NCBI GenBank assembly: GCA_012799845.1
Contig: JAAZKL010000044.1
Location: 1 to 12,001 of the forward strand
DNA length: 12,001 bases
Direction of reading: 5' to 3'
From: Clostridiaceae bacterium
Lineage (GTDB): Bacteria > Bacillota > Clostridia > Acetivibrionales > DTU013
Below, piece after piece: positions 1 through 7,716 of this stretch. Under the pieces are notes generated by a model. It searched no databases. It saw only the letters and a program-made list of their open reading frames with translations, and was not told the origin of the DNA. The position numbers and the translations under genes were made by a program. How positions within the stretch are numbered: the stretch's first letter is position 1; every line of letters begins with the position of its first letter.

Positions 1-87
1 AAGTCTTTCGCTTAAAACATGGCTTACATGGCCTTCTGCACTACAACCAATTACATCAGGATACTTTGTTGCATTCTCAATACTCCT
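1..87 (-). mobile_element. Remnant of an ISLre2-family (UPF0236) transposase, C-terminal part, running off the window edge
   Basis: The minus strand is open from 87 to the window edge and reads a peptide containing CSAEGHVSHVLSERL, preceded by YPDVIG. I recognise this as the conserved C-terminal signature of ISLre2/UPF0236 transposases. A TAA lies at 90-88 just upstream in the same frame and the next gene begins to overlap there, so the large N-terminal part of the transposase is missing. This is a 5'-truncated remnant unless the rest is displaced elsewhere. The reading frame differs from that of the acetyltransferase, whose TGA stop (79-77) lies inside the remnant. Only about 26-29 residues are visible, so the family call rests on one motif. 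Confidence 0.7.
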
Positions 88-553
88 TTACCAGTAGCGC
101 CCTGATATAGCCCCTGTCAGTGGTGGTGGATTCGATATAGAAGCCCCGGCCGTAGTAGAACCTGACCAGGTCCTTGTTTTTAGATGCGGTGTGGAGTTTT
201 ACGCACTTAATGCCTTTCTCGACGAGCATCCTGTCAATGAGGCTCATCATTGCAATGCCGACGCCGATGTTGCTGTAGGTTGGCCTCACGCCGAACCGGC
301 TGAGGTAGGCGGTATTGTCGGGCAATATTTCCACTCTCGCGCTGCCCACGGCAATGCCGTCAATGAGCGCGATAAAGACTTCCTTCGTCCTGATGTCGTC
401 CGTGATGGCTTCAATGGATTCCATCATAGCATCCAAAGGCTCCGTCAGGTTTGAGTCCATCATGTATTTTTGAAAAGACTCCATCATGATCTCGTGAATT
501 GCAGGAGCGTCTGATTCCACGGCTTTGCGTATTATAAAAGCATAATTGATCAT
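77..553 (-). CDS. GNAT-family N-acetyltransferase, substrate unknown
   Basis: This 158-residue protein has the length and layout of a single-domain GNAT enzyme, which transfers an acetyl group from acetyl-CoA to an amine. The pyrophosphate-binding motif A is at about residues 87-102 (FGVRPTYSNIGVGIAMM), where the usual Q/R-x-x-G-x-G/A appears as N-I-G-V-G. Motif B, with the typical FYYGRGF, is at about 118-139. There is no signal peptide or membrane segment. The ATG at 553-551 is preceded by an AAAGGGTG-like sequence about 10 nt upstream. It is the last gene of the arginine run, 182 bp after argF, and may be cotranscribed. That position, and the lack of argJ or argA here, makes a short N-acetylglutamate synthase conceivable, but nothing in the sequence fixes the substrate. 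Its last codons overlap the IS remnant, so the C-terminus may have been altered slightly. Confidence 0.85.
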   Translation of the reverse strand: MINYAFIIRKAVESDAPAIHEIMMESFQKYMMDSNLTEPLDAMMESIEAITDDIRTKEVFIALIDGIAVGSARVEILPDNTAYLSRFGVRPTYSNIGVGIAMMSLIDRMLVEKGIKCVKLHTASKNKDLVRFYYGRGFYIESTTTDRGYIRALLVKEY

Positions 554-644
554 ACTTTAAGCAATCACCCTTTATCAATTATCAGCATACCAGTTCAGTC
601 CGGCTTCTCAGGGAAGACCGTACCTCACATCGGCATTTCGCAGT

Positions 645-737
645 ACTGTCCCTCTTTAAACTTTTTGAGGACTGTCCCTCTTTTTTACTTTTTGAGGACT
701 GTCCCCCTCTGCCAACTTTTTGAGAACTGTCCCCCTC
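645..737 (-). repeat. Four tandem copies of a GAGGG(GG)ACAGT repeat between argF and the GNAT gene
   Basis: ACTGTCCC(CC)TC on the plus strand occurs at 645-654, 671-680, 698-709 and 726-737, a period of 26-28 bp. Each of the last three copies is preceded by a CTTTTTGAG-like tract. Read with the genes (minus strand), the unit is GAGGGGGACAGTCCTCAAAAAG. The first copy in that direction merges with the argF stop codon (738-736, TGA followed by GGGGGACAGT). Repeats with a GGGACAGTCCC or GGGACGGTTCC core are familiar as dispersed intergenic elements in Clostridia; that is background knowledge and was not tested here. Confidence 0.85.
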
Positions 738-1665
738 ATACCGGGTTGTTTGCCATCAATGTTACCATGACGGCTTTTTGCACATGAAGCCTGTTCTCTG
801 CTTCTTCAAAGACACTCGAGTTCGGTCCGTCGATGATGTCCTCGGTGACCTCGTAGCCCCTGTATGCGGGCAGGCAGTGCAGGAACATCGCGTCCTCCTT
901 CGCCAGCGAGAACAGCTTCTCATTGACCTGGTAGGGCATGAACACCTTGATCCTTATGTTCTTCTCGGCTTCCTGGCCCATGCTGATCCATGTGTCGGTA
1001 TATACGACGTCAGCGTCTTTCATCGCTTCTTCCGGATCCTCAGTCAGCACCACCTTGCTGCCTGACTTTTTGGCAGCATACCTGGCCTGTTCGATTATGG
1101 TCCCGTCGCATTCGTATCCGCGCGGTGAAGCCACGGAGATGTCCATCCCTGTTATTGCGCAACCCTGCAGCAGCGAATTGGCCACATTGTTGCCGTCGCC
1201 TACATATGCAAGCTTCAACCCTTTCAGTTTACCTTTCTTTTCGTAAACAGTAAAGAGGTCTGAAAGCACCTGGCAGGGATGCATCAGGTCCGTGAGCCCG
1301 TTTATGATCGGTATGGTCCCATACTTTGCCAGATCCAGCACATCACTGTGTTTGAATGTCCTGATCATTACGCCGTTGACATAATGGGAGAGGACCTTCG
1401 CGGTATCATGTATGGTTTCACCGCGGCCGAGCTGGATGTCGCTGGAACTGAGGAAAATGGCGTAGCCGCCAAGCTGGTACATGCCTACTTCAAATGATAC
1501 TCTTGTCCTGGTGGAGGATTTTGAGAATATCATGCCGAGGGTCTTTCCTTTTAGCAGGTGGTGCATAATCCCTGCATTGAGTTCCTTCTTCAGTTTCGCT
1601 GCCAGCGTGAACAGGCTTTCGATCTCCTCCTGGGACAGATCGATGAGGTCGATAAGATGTTTCAT
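736..1665 (-). CDS. argF: Ornithine carbamoyltransferase
   Basis: Transfers the carbamoyl group of carbamoyl phosphate to ornithine to give citrulline, in the cytoplasm. The protein has 309 residues, the family norm. The carbamoyl-phosphate motif STRTR is at 51-55, DIQLGRGE at 76-83, HPCQ at 129-132, the ornithine-binding DTWISMG loop at 224-230 and HCLP at 263-266, so every diagnostic site is present. I chose the ATG at 1665-1663 because AAAGGAG (1680-1674) sits 8 nt upstream; an in-frame ATG 21 nt further out (1686) would put this ribosome binding site inside the coding region. It follows carB after 97 bp and directly uses the product of CarAB. Its stop codon is fused to the repeat array downstream. 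Confidence 0.97.
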   Translation of the reverse strand: MKHLIDLIDLSQEEIESLFTLAAKLKKELNAGIMHHLLKGKTLGMIFSKSSTRTRVSFEVGMYQLGGYAIFLSSSDIQLGRGETIHDTAKVLSHYVNGVMIRTFKHSDVLDLAKYGTIPIINGLTDLMHPCQVLSDLFTVYEKKGKLKGLKLAYVGDGNNVANSLLQGCAITGMDISVASPRGYECDGTIIEQARYAAKKSGSKVVLTEDPEEAMKDADVVYTDTWISMGQEAEKNIRIKVFMPYQVNEKLFSLAKEDAMFLHCLPAYRGYEVTEDIIDGPNSSVFEEAENRLHVQKAVMVTLMANNPV

Positions 1666-1694
1666 TTCTACATCTCCTTTAAACATACATTTTC

Positions 1695-1728
1695 GGCCGT
1701 GATTTCAGATAGTTTATCCGAGACGGCC
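1695..1728. other. Weak inverted repeat in the carB-argF spacer
   Basis: GGCCGT (1695-1700) and ACGGCC (1723-1728) are complementary across a 22-nt loop. No T-run follows on either strand, so this is unlikely to be a terminator. It could be a weak processing hairpin or chance. This 97-bp spacer is the only one in the cluster in which I see no tandem repeat array. Confidence 0.2.
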
Positions 1729-1762
1729 TTTCATGAAAAAACATCAGTTTTATACCTGGGTC

Positions 1763-4700
1763 TTAACCGTTCTTTCTGTCGTACCGTGAATATTCATCCA
1801 GTGCGTAGATGTCGGGCTCGCCGCATTCCGCCAGGTGTTCGAGCACGTCGAGTATCGCATTGGCCGTGTCCAGCGATGTGAGGCACGGTATGTTGTATTC
1901 CATGGATGTCCTTCTGATCGCGAACCCCAGCCTTCCGGGCACTCCCGCCTTTGCGTGCGTGCTCAGGACCAGCGATACCTTGTCTGTTTTGATGAAATCG
2001 AGGATGCTGTCTTCCGGCACGAGTTCGGCCAGCAGGCCTGCGTCGGTCAGGTGATTATGGTCATCCTCGACCGCCATCAGCCTGAAGCCCAGCCGGCTGA
2101 ACCTCTTCGACAGGGCGATGCAGTCTTCCCTGTCCCATTCGCCTGTTGCGATGAGCACATTGCCGCCCCTTGGTATGTACAGACCTGATGCGATCAGCGC
2201 TTTGTAGAGCGCAACGCGGTGATCTTTGTCCACGCCCATTACTTCGCCGGTGGACTTCATCTCCGGGCTCAGGAACGTATCGACCGTCGACAGCTTTGCG
2301 AACGAGAAGACTGGCGCCTTGACTGCCGTAAAAACGGACTCTTCTGCCAGACCCGGCTCGTAACCGAGGCCGCGCAGTTTGCTTCCCATTATCAGCTTCG
2401 TGGCCACGTTCACCATGGGGATGCCTGTGATCTTGCTCATTATGGGGACGGTTCTGCTGGCGCGCGGGTTGACCTCGATCACGTAGACCTTGCCGGCGTT
2501 GTCTATAACGAACTGTATATTGAACAGACCGACGATCTTCAACGCCTTTGCGAGCCTTATCGAATAATCCGTTATTACGTCCTTTATTTCCCGGGAAAGG
2601 GTGTGGGGCGGATATATTGCGATGCTGTCGCCCGAGTGCACGCCCGCCCTTTCGACATGCTGGAATATGCCGGGGATCAGGACGTCCTCGCCGTCGCAGA
2701 TGCCGTCCACTTCAGCTTCTGTGCCGTTTATGTATTTGTCGATGAGCACCGGATGCTGAGAAGATATGTCCACCGCCATCTTCATGTACTCTTCCAGCGA
2801 CCTGTCGCTGTACACTATCTCCATGGCCCTTCCGCCCAGCACGTAGGACGGCCTTACCAGCACGGGGTAGCCGATCCTGTTGGCTATTGCCTTTGCCTCG
2901 TCGACGGAATAAGCGGTGCTGCCTTCGGGTATGGGTATGCGGAGTTCTTCCAGCAGCCTGAGGAATTTGTCGCGGTCCTCGGCGATGTCGATGCTTTCCA
3001 CCGAGGTGCCCAATATCTTCACGCCCTCCTTATGGAGCGTGCCGGCCAGGTTTATGGAGGTCTGGCCGCCGAACTGGACGATTATTCCTTCGGGCTTTTC
3101 CTTTTCTATTATATCGAGAACGCATTCCTTCGTCAGCGGCTCGAAATACAGCTTGTCGGAGGTGTCGAAATCGGTGCTGACGGTCTCCGGGTTGTTGTTT
3201 ATGATGATGGATTCCAGGTCCAGTTCCCTCAACGTCCTGACGCAGTGGACGCTGCAGTAGTCGAATTCAATGCCCTGGCCTATCCGGATGGGTCCGGAGC
3301 CTATGACGAGGACCTTCTTCCTGTCGGAGACGATCACGTCGTCGTACTCCTCGTATGTGGAGTAATAATATGGCGTGCGGGCTTCGAATTCGCCTGCGCA
3401 GGTGTCAACGAGCTTATATACGGGCTTGACCGGATACTTTTCTCTGAGCTCGAGGACCGTGTCCAGCGGTACGTTGAGCAGATTGGCGATGTATGAATCG
3501 CCGAACCCGATCTTTTTGGCCCGCATGTACAGGTCGTAGTCGAGCCATGCTATCCCGGCGTTCTTAACGTCCTCGGCGACCTGGACGATGTTCTGCAGCT
3601 TGCTGATGAAGAATTTGTCTATCTTCGTAATTTCGACTATTTTGTCCACGGGAACGCCCTTCTGCAGCGCCTTGAATATGGCGAATATGCGCTCGTCTTT
3701 CGGCGACTTCAGAACTTCGAGGAGTTCATCGACAGTGTAGTTGTCAAATAGCTCAAGGCCCAGCTGGTAGTTCATCTTTATATCGAGGGAGTCAATGGCC
3801 TTCAGCAGTGATTCTTCGAATGTCCTGCCGATAGCCATGACTTCGCCGGTGGCTTTCATCTGCGTGCCCAGTGAACGGTCCGCCGACTTGAATTTATCGA
3901 AGGGCCAGCGTGGTACTTTTGTGACAACATAATCTAAGGCGGGTTCGAAGCATGCGTATGTGTTCTGTGTCACCGAGTTCATGATCTCGTCCAGGTTCAG
4001 CCCGATGGCGATCTTGGACGCGACGCGGGCGATGGGGTAACCGGTCGCCTTGGACGCCAGGGCGCTGGACCGGCTGACCCTCGGGTTGACCTCGATGACG
4101 ACGTAGTCAAAGCTCTCCGGGTCCAGCGCGAACTGGATGTTGCAGCCGCCTTTTATCTCAAGGGCGCGTATTATCTTGATGGAGGCGTTGCGCAGCATCT
4201 GGTACTCCATGTCGGACAACGTCTGGCAGGGTGCCACTACGATGCTGTCGCCGGTGTGAACGCCCACTGGGTCGAAGTTTTCCATGCTGCATATGATGAT
4301 GCAGTTGTCCGCACCGTCGCGCATGACCTCGAATTCGATTTCCTTCCAGCCTGCGACGCTCTGCTCGAGGAGGACCTGGTGGATCATGCTGAGCTTGAGG
4401 CCCTTGCCGCAGATATATTTGAAATCCTCCATGTTTTCGGCGATGCCGCCGCCGGTGCCGCCGAGCGTGTAAGCCGGCCTGATTATGATGGGGAAGCCGA
4501 CTTTTTCGGCAAAAGCCACCGCGTCGTCCAGGTTCGTGACGATGGTGCTCATGGGAACCCTTTCGTTGATGGATTCCATGGTTTCCTTGAACAGTTCCCT
4601 GTCCTCGGCCTTTTTTATCGAAATCAGCGACGTTCCGAGCAGTTCTATGCCATAGCGGTCGAGTATGCCGTCATTGGCGAGTTGGAACGCCATGTTGAGG

Positions 4701-4984
4701 CCGGTCTGGCCTCCGAAGGACGCGAGTATCCCGTCCGGTTTTTCGCGTTCTATTATCTTTTTGACTACATCTTTGGTTATCGGCTCTATGTATACGCGGT
4801 CGGCCGTATCCCCGTCGGTCATGATGGTGGCGGGGTTGCTGTTGATGAGGACGACCTCGATCCCCTCTTCTTTGAGGGATTTGCAGGCCTGCGAACCGGA
4901 GTAGTCGAATTCAGCGGCCTGGCCGATGATTATTGGGCCTGATCCTATGACCAGCACTTTCTTGATTTTTTCGTTTCTTGGCAT
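1763..4984 (-). CDS. carB: Carbamoyl-phosphate synthase large subunit
   Basis: Makes carbamoyl phosphate from bicarbonate, ammonia and two ATP. The length of 1073 residues equals that of E. coli CarB. The carboxyphosphate ATP-grasp half spans about 1-400 (VLVIGSGPIIIGQAAEFDYSG at the start, IEVNPRVSRSSALASKATG near 297-315). The oligomerisation domain is about 401-553. The carbamoyl-phosphate half is about 554-935 (VIGSGPIRIGQGIEFDYC near 560-577, IEVNPRASRTVP near 836-847). The MGS-type allosteric domain runs from 936 to 1073. Both catalytic halves look complete. The MGS domain is divergent: the K-x-x-E-G-R-P element seen in nucleotide-regulated enzymes is not recognisable, which fits an arginine-dedicated enzyme. 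I chose the ATG at 4984 because GGAGGT (4994-4989) lies 4 nt upstream and would be inside the coding region if the ATG at 4996 were used. It follows the aberrant carA after 190 bp of repeats. Confidence 0.97.
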   Translation of the reverse strand: MPRNEKIKKVLVIGSGPIIIGQAAEFDYSGSQACKSLKEEGIEVVLINSNPATIMTDGDTADRVYIEPITKDVVKKIIEREKPDGILASFGGQTGLNMAFQLANDGILDRYGIELLGTSLISIKKAEDRELFKETMESINERVPMSTIVTNLDDAVAFAEKVGFPIIIRPAYTLGGTGGGIAENMEDFKYICGKGLKLSMIHQVLLEQSVAGWKEIEFEVMRDGADNCIIICSMENFDPVGVHTGDSIVVAPCQTLSDMEYQMLRNASIKIIRALEIKGGCNIQFALDPESFDYVVIEVNPRVSRSSALASKATGYPIARVASKIAIGLNLDEIMNSVTQNTYACFEPALDYVVTKVPRWPFDKFKSADRSLGTQMKATGEVMAIGRTFEESLLKAIDSLDIKMNYQLGLELFDNYTVDELLEVLKSPKDERIFAIFKALQKGVPVDKIVEITKIDKFFISKLQNIVQVAEDVKNAGIAWLDYDLYMRAKKIGFGDSYIANLLNVPLDTVLELREKYPVKPVYKLVDTCAGEFEARTPYYYSTYEEYDDVIVSDRKKVLVIGSGPIRIGQGIEFDYCSVHCVRTLRELDLESIIINNNPETVSTDFDTSDKLYFEPLTKECVLDIIEKEKPEGIIVQFGGQTSINLAGTLHKEGVKILGTSVESIDIAEDRDKFLRLLEELRIPIPEGSTAYSVDEAKAIANRIGYPVLVRPSYVLGGRAMEIVYSDRSLEEYMKMAVDISSQHPVLIDKYINGTEAEVDGICDGEDVLIPGIFQHVERAGVHSGDSIAIYPPHTLSREIKDVITDYSIRLAKALKIVGLFNIQFVIDNAGKVYVIEVNPRASRTVPIMSKITGIPMVNVATKLIMGSKLRGLGYEPGLAEESVFTAVKAPVFSFAKLSTVDTFLSPEMKSTGEVMGVDKDHRVALYKALIASGLYIPRGGNVLIATGEWDREDCIALSKRFSRLGFRLMAVEDDHNHLTDAGLLAELVPEDSILDFIKTDKVSLVLSTHAKAGVPGRLGFAIRRTSMEYNIPCLTSLDTANAILDVLEHLAECGEPDIYALDEYSRYDRKNG

Positions 4985-5013
4985 ATTGACCTCCATACGG
5001 TGACTGGTGATGT

Positions 5014-5195
5014 CTTCACAGAGTTTGCAGTTATTGCTTCTCAGTATTTCAGGTTAGTTTTCACAATATTGCAGCGATCTCTTCACACTGTTTTAGGTAA
5101 TTATTTCACGCTGCTTGCGGTAATTTTCCAAAGCATTTCCAGGTGATTACTTCACGGTATTTTCAGATGATGCTTCACAGTGCTTTCAGGAAATC
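5014..5195 (-). repeat. Eight degenerate 22-25 bp tandem repeats filling the carA-carB spacer
   Basis: Plus-strand units begin with CTTCAC or a variant at 5014, 5037, 5059, 5081, 5104, 5125, 5150 and 5173. Most continue with a T-rich stretch, then CAGGT and AATTA-like ends (for example TTTCAGGTTAG, TTTTAGGTAATTA, TTTCCAGGTGATTA). Copies have diverged, so a dot plot would show a smeared diagonal. The last unit (5173-5195) covers the TGA stop and final codons of carA, so the array grades into the gene. No promoter or ARG box is evident within it. Confidence 0.8.
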
Positions 5196-6233
5196 CTCGA
5201 AAACGTAGTCGGAATCCTGCGGCAACTCTGCCGGCCCGGGACAATACTGTACTCCCGCCACAGGCAGGCTCCTGTGCCTGAAACCTTCCACCGTGTTGTC
5301 GTTTATGTTTACCTGTGTTATTTCGACGTTGTCATTTATGTCAGCATCCAGCGCATAATTGTGGCTCTGCGACGTTATGTAGCATCGTCCCGTCCTGAAA
5401 TCCTTTACCGGGATGTTGGACCCGTGATGGCCGTATTTCAGCCTGTGGACTTTCCCTCCCAGGGCGAGCCCGAGCAACTGGTGACCCAGGCCGATGCCGA
5501 GCACCGGCATCTCGCCGACCAGTTTCTGCAGCAGCAGCTTCTGCCCGGGCAGGTCCCGCGGATCTCCGGGGCCGCCGGATACGATTACCCCGTCGGGGCT
5601 GCACGCCGTCACGTCTTCATATGAGGAAGATGCGGGAAGTATATGTATATCACAGCAGCGTCCCCGGAGAAACGAGGTGAGCGACGCTTTCGATCCAAGG
5701 TCCAGCAGCGCGATCCTCTTCTTCCCCCAGCCCTTTATGTGGACGGGCTCCTTCACCGTGACCTCCGCCACCAGGTCGCGGGATTTCTGCATGCCGGCTC
5801 TGAGTCTTTCGAGAAGCAGGTCCACATTACCGCATTCCGTAGATATTATGCCGAACATGCTGCCTTTGCTGCGGATGTGCCTGACCAGCGCCCTTGTGTC
5901 GATGCCCCTGAGCCCGATGATGCTGTTCTTTCTGAAGTACTCATCGGTGCTGATGGAGCACCGCCAGTTGTTGGGACTCTCACACAGTTCCTTGACTATG
6001 AAGCCCTGGACCTGTACGCTGCCGGACTCGTTGTCGTCCCTGTTGAAGCCGTAGTTGCCGACCAGCGGGTAGGTCATGGTCACTATCTGCCCTTTATATG
6101 ACGGATCGGTGATGATCTCCTGGTATCCCGTTATGGATGTGTTGAATACTACTTCGCCTATGGTTTCTCCCCTTGCCCCGAAACCGAGGCCGGGGTAATA
6201 TGTCCCGTCTTCCAGAACCAATACTGATTTCAT
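5175..6233 (-). CDS. carA: Carbamoyl-phosphate synthase small subunit with a degenerate glutaminase active site
   Basis: The family hydrolyses glutamine and passes ammonia to CarB. The N-terminal CPSase domain is well kept: FNTSITGYQEIITDPSYKGQ at 30-49, the stretch from VTMTYP at 51 to NYGFN at 64, IDTRALVRHIRSKG at 111-124. The class I amidotransferase fold (about 172-352) is recognisable, but its chemistry is gone. The nucleophile motif GICLGHQ reads GIGLGHQ (Gly248, codon GGC). The HPEA motif reads CPGP (Cys331, Gly333), so the catalytic His and Glu are also lost. SQNHGYA reads SQSHNYA (residues 288-294), changing two glutamine-pocket positions. There is no frameshift or stop over 352 residues, a normal length. 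The ATG at 6233 is supported by AAGGAG (6247-6242), 8 nt upstream. I infer a structural or regulatory subunit of an ammonia-dependent synthase. Confidence 0.93.
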   Translation of the reverse strand: MKSVLVLEDGTYYPGLGFGARGETIGEVVFNTSITGYQEIITDPSYKGQIVTMTYPLVGNYGFNRDDNESGSVQVQGFIVKELCESPNNWRCSISTDEYFRKNSIIGLRGIDTRALVRHIRSKGSMFGIISTECGNVDLLLERLRAGMQKSRDLVAEVTVKEPVHIKGWGKKRIALLDLGSKASLTSFLRGRCCDIHILPASSSYEDVTACSPDGVIVSGGPGDPRDLPGQKLLLQKLVGEMPVLGIGLGHQLLGLALGGKVHRLKYGHHGSNIPVKDFRTGRCYITSQSHNYALDADINDNVEITQVNINDNTVEGFRHRSLPVAGVQYCPGPAELPQDSDYVFEDFLKAL

Positions 6234-6348
6234 TGTCAACGCTCCTTGCATGATCGATATCTGTCCGTTCCTGTCACAGATTGCTGATATTAAGTGGTAC
6301 CGTATGCAACCTGATTTTTGCTTGTTGCAGCAACTTACGGTGAGGCTG

Positions 6349-6486
6349 TATCACAGTGATACCGTTTTCGGGCACACAACCGCCCAGGCGACGATTATGG
6401 TTAGGCCATATCACAGTGACACCGTTTTTTCGGGCACACAACCGCTTAGGCAGCGAGCTGTGATCAGTCTGTGTCACAGCGACATC
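6349..6486 (-). repeat. 60-bp tandem repeat between argD and carA, ending over the argD stop codon
   Basis: Plus-strand units start with TATCACAGTGA at 6349 and 6409 and share ACCGTTTT(TT)CGGGCACACAACCGC; they are 60 and 63 bp long. A third partial copy, TGTCACAGCGACATC (6472-6486), contains the argD stop codon (6476-6474) and its last codons. An outlying TGTCACAG at 6272 may be a very decayed fourth copy. GTATCACAGTGATAC (6348-6362) is a perfect palindrome around one central base. The rest of the spacer (6234-6348) holds only the carA ribosome binding site. Confidence 0.85.
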
Positions 6487-7670
6487 AGCACTTCATCCAG
6501 CGCCTTGGCGAATGCGTCTATATCTTCTTTCGTGATTATCAGCGGAGGAAGCAGCCTGATGACGCTGGCTCCGACGCTGCCCACAAGCCAGCCGTTTTCA
6601 AACAGTTTGGTCTTTACTGCGGCTGCCTTGTCCTGCGCAAGCTGGATGCCTATCATCAGCCCAATGCCCCGGATTTCTGATATTATTCCGTGCTTTCCGG
6701 ATAGTTTTTTCAGTTCGTCCATAAAATTGCGGCCCATCTTTTCGGCATTTGCCGGAAGATCTTCGTCGAGCATCGTCTTCAGGACAGCCAGGCCTGCTGA
6801 GCACGCCAGCGGATTCCCGCCGAACGTGGAGCCGTGGTCTCCCGGTTCGAACGCCTGAGCGACGGAATCCTTCGCGCACAGCGCTCCAATGGGGACTCCT
6901 CCTGCCAGCGCCTTGGCAAGCGTGAATATGTCAGGTTCGATGCCGTAATGTTCATATGCAAAGAGTTTGCCCGTCCTGCCCATGCCCGTCTGGATCTCGT
7001 CGATTATGAGCAGCAGGCCCTTTTCGTCACACAGCTTGCGGACGGCCTGCACATATTCCGCATCCAGGGGGTGCACTCCGCTCTCGCCCTGTATGAGTTC
7101 CATCATGACCGCGCAGGTCTCATCGCCGATGGCTGCCTTCAGTGCTCCAAGATCGTTTATCTGCACATGCTTGAACCCTGGCATCAGGGGCGCATAGGGC
7201 TTCTGGTACTTTTCCTGCCCGGTGGCTGCCACTGTGGCGAGGGTCCTCCCGTGGAAAGAATCCTTGAGCGTGATTATGCCGTACTTATCTGGCATGCCCT
7301 TCTTTTTGAAATATATCCTGGCCAGCTTAATGGCGCCTTCGTTGGCCTCCGCGCCGCTGTTGGCAAAGAAGACACGGTCTGCGCATGATACCTCGACGAG
7401 CATTTTTGCCAGCTCTGCCTGGGATTCTATGTAGTACAGGCTTGAGCAGTGTATGAGCTTCTGCGCCTGTGAGTTTATTGCTTCGACAAGTGCCGGATGA
7501 GCGTGTCCCAGCGCGTTCACAGCTATGCCGCCGAGAAGGTCGCAATACTTGCGGCCGTCGCTGCTGTACAGGTCGATGCCCTTGCCGTATTCGAAGCACA
7601 CGGGCGTGCGCTGACCGAACGTATTCATGTAGTACTTGGAGTCCATCTCCATTATTTCGTGAAGGTCCAT
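6474..7670 (-). CDS. argD: Acetylornithine aminotransferase
   Basis: A class III, PLP-dependent aminotransferase that converts N-acetylglutamate semialdehyde to N-acetylornithine using glutamate; members often also act on succinyl-diaminopimelate in lysine synthesis. The 398 residues match the family length. SGAEANEGAIKLAR is at 105-118 (phosphate-binding region), FHGRTL at 139-144, DEIQTGMGRTG at 224-234 (the Asp holds the PLP pyridine nitrogen), the PLP Schiff-base lysine at Lys253 in LAKALAGG, and HGSTFGGNPLA at 279-289. The ATG at 7670-7668 has AAAGGAG (7685-7679) 8 nt upstream. It appears to head a separate unit, argD-carA-carB-argF, since a strong promoter with ARG-box-like sites lies about 65-90 bp upstream of its start. 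It is separated from argB by 1081 bp of repeats. Confidence 0.96.
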   Translation of the reverse strand: MDLHEIMEMDSKYYMNTFGQRTPVCFEYGKGIDLYSSDGRKYCDLLGGIAVNALGHAHPALVEAINSQAQKLIHCSSLYYIESQAELAKMLVEVSCADRVFFANSGAEANEGAIKLARIYFKKKGMPDKYGIITLKDSFHGRTLATVAATGQEKYQKPYAPLMPGFKHVQINDLGALKAAIGDETCAVMMELIQGESGVHPLDAEYVQAVRKLCDEKGLLLIIDEIQTGMGRTGKLFAYEHYGIEPDIFTLAKALAGGVPIGALCAKDSVAQAFEPGDHGSTFGGNPLACSAGLAVLKTMLDEDLPANAEKMGRNFMDELKKLSGKHGIISEIRGIGLMIGIQLAQDKAAAVKTKLFENGWLVGSVGASVIRLLPPLIITKEDIDAFAKALDEVLMSL

Positions 7671-7716
7671 GGGTTCATCTCCTTTGCATATGTTTACGCA
7701 TGGAAAAACCTTTATG

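Noticed and set aside
2219..3496. Long plus-strand open frame (425 codons) opposite carB
   Set aside because: It is the antisense shadow of carB, whose motifs are unmistakable; it has no ribosome binding site or recognisable domain. The same applies to the open frame at 4256-4942.
5014..5195. CRISPR array in the carA-carB spacer or in the other arrays
   Set aside because: Units are contiguous and degenerate with no unique spacers between constant repeats, and no cas genes are present.
5175..6233. carA as a pseudogene
   Set aside because: The frame, length, ribosome binding site and N-terminal domain are intact, and the changes are concentrated in the catalytic and glutamine-binding sites, which fits loss of one activity better than general decay. 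Selection analysis would settle it.
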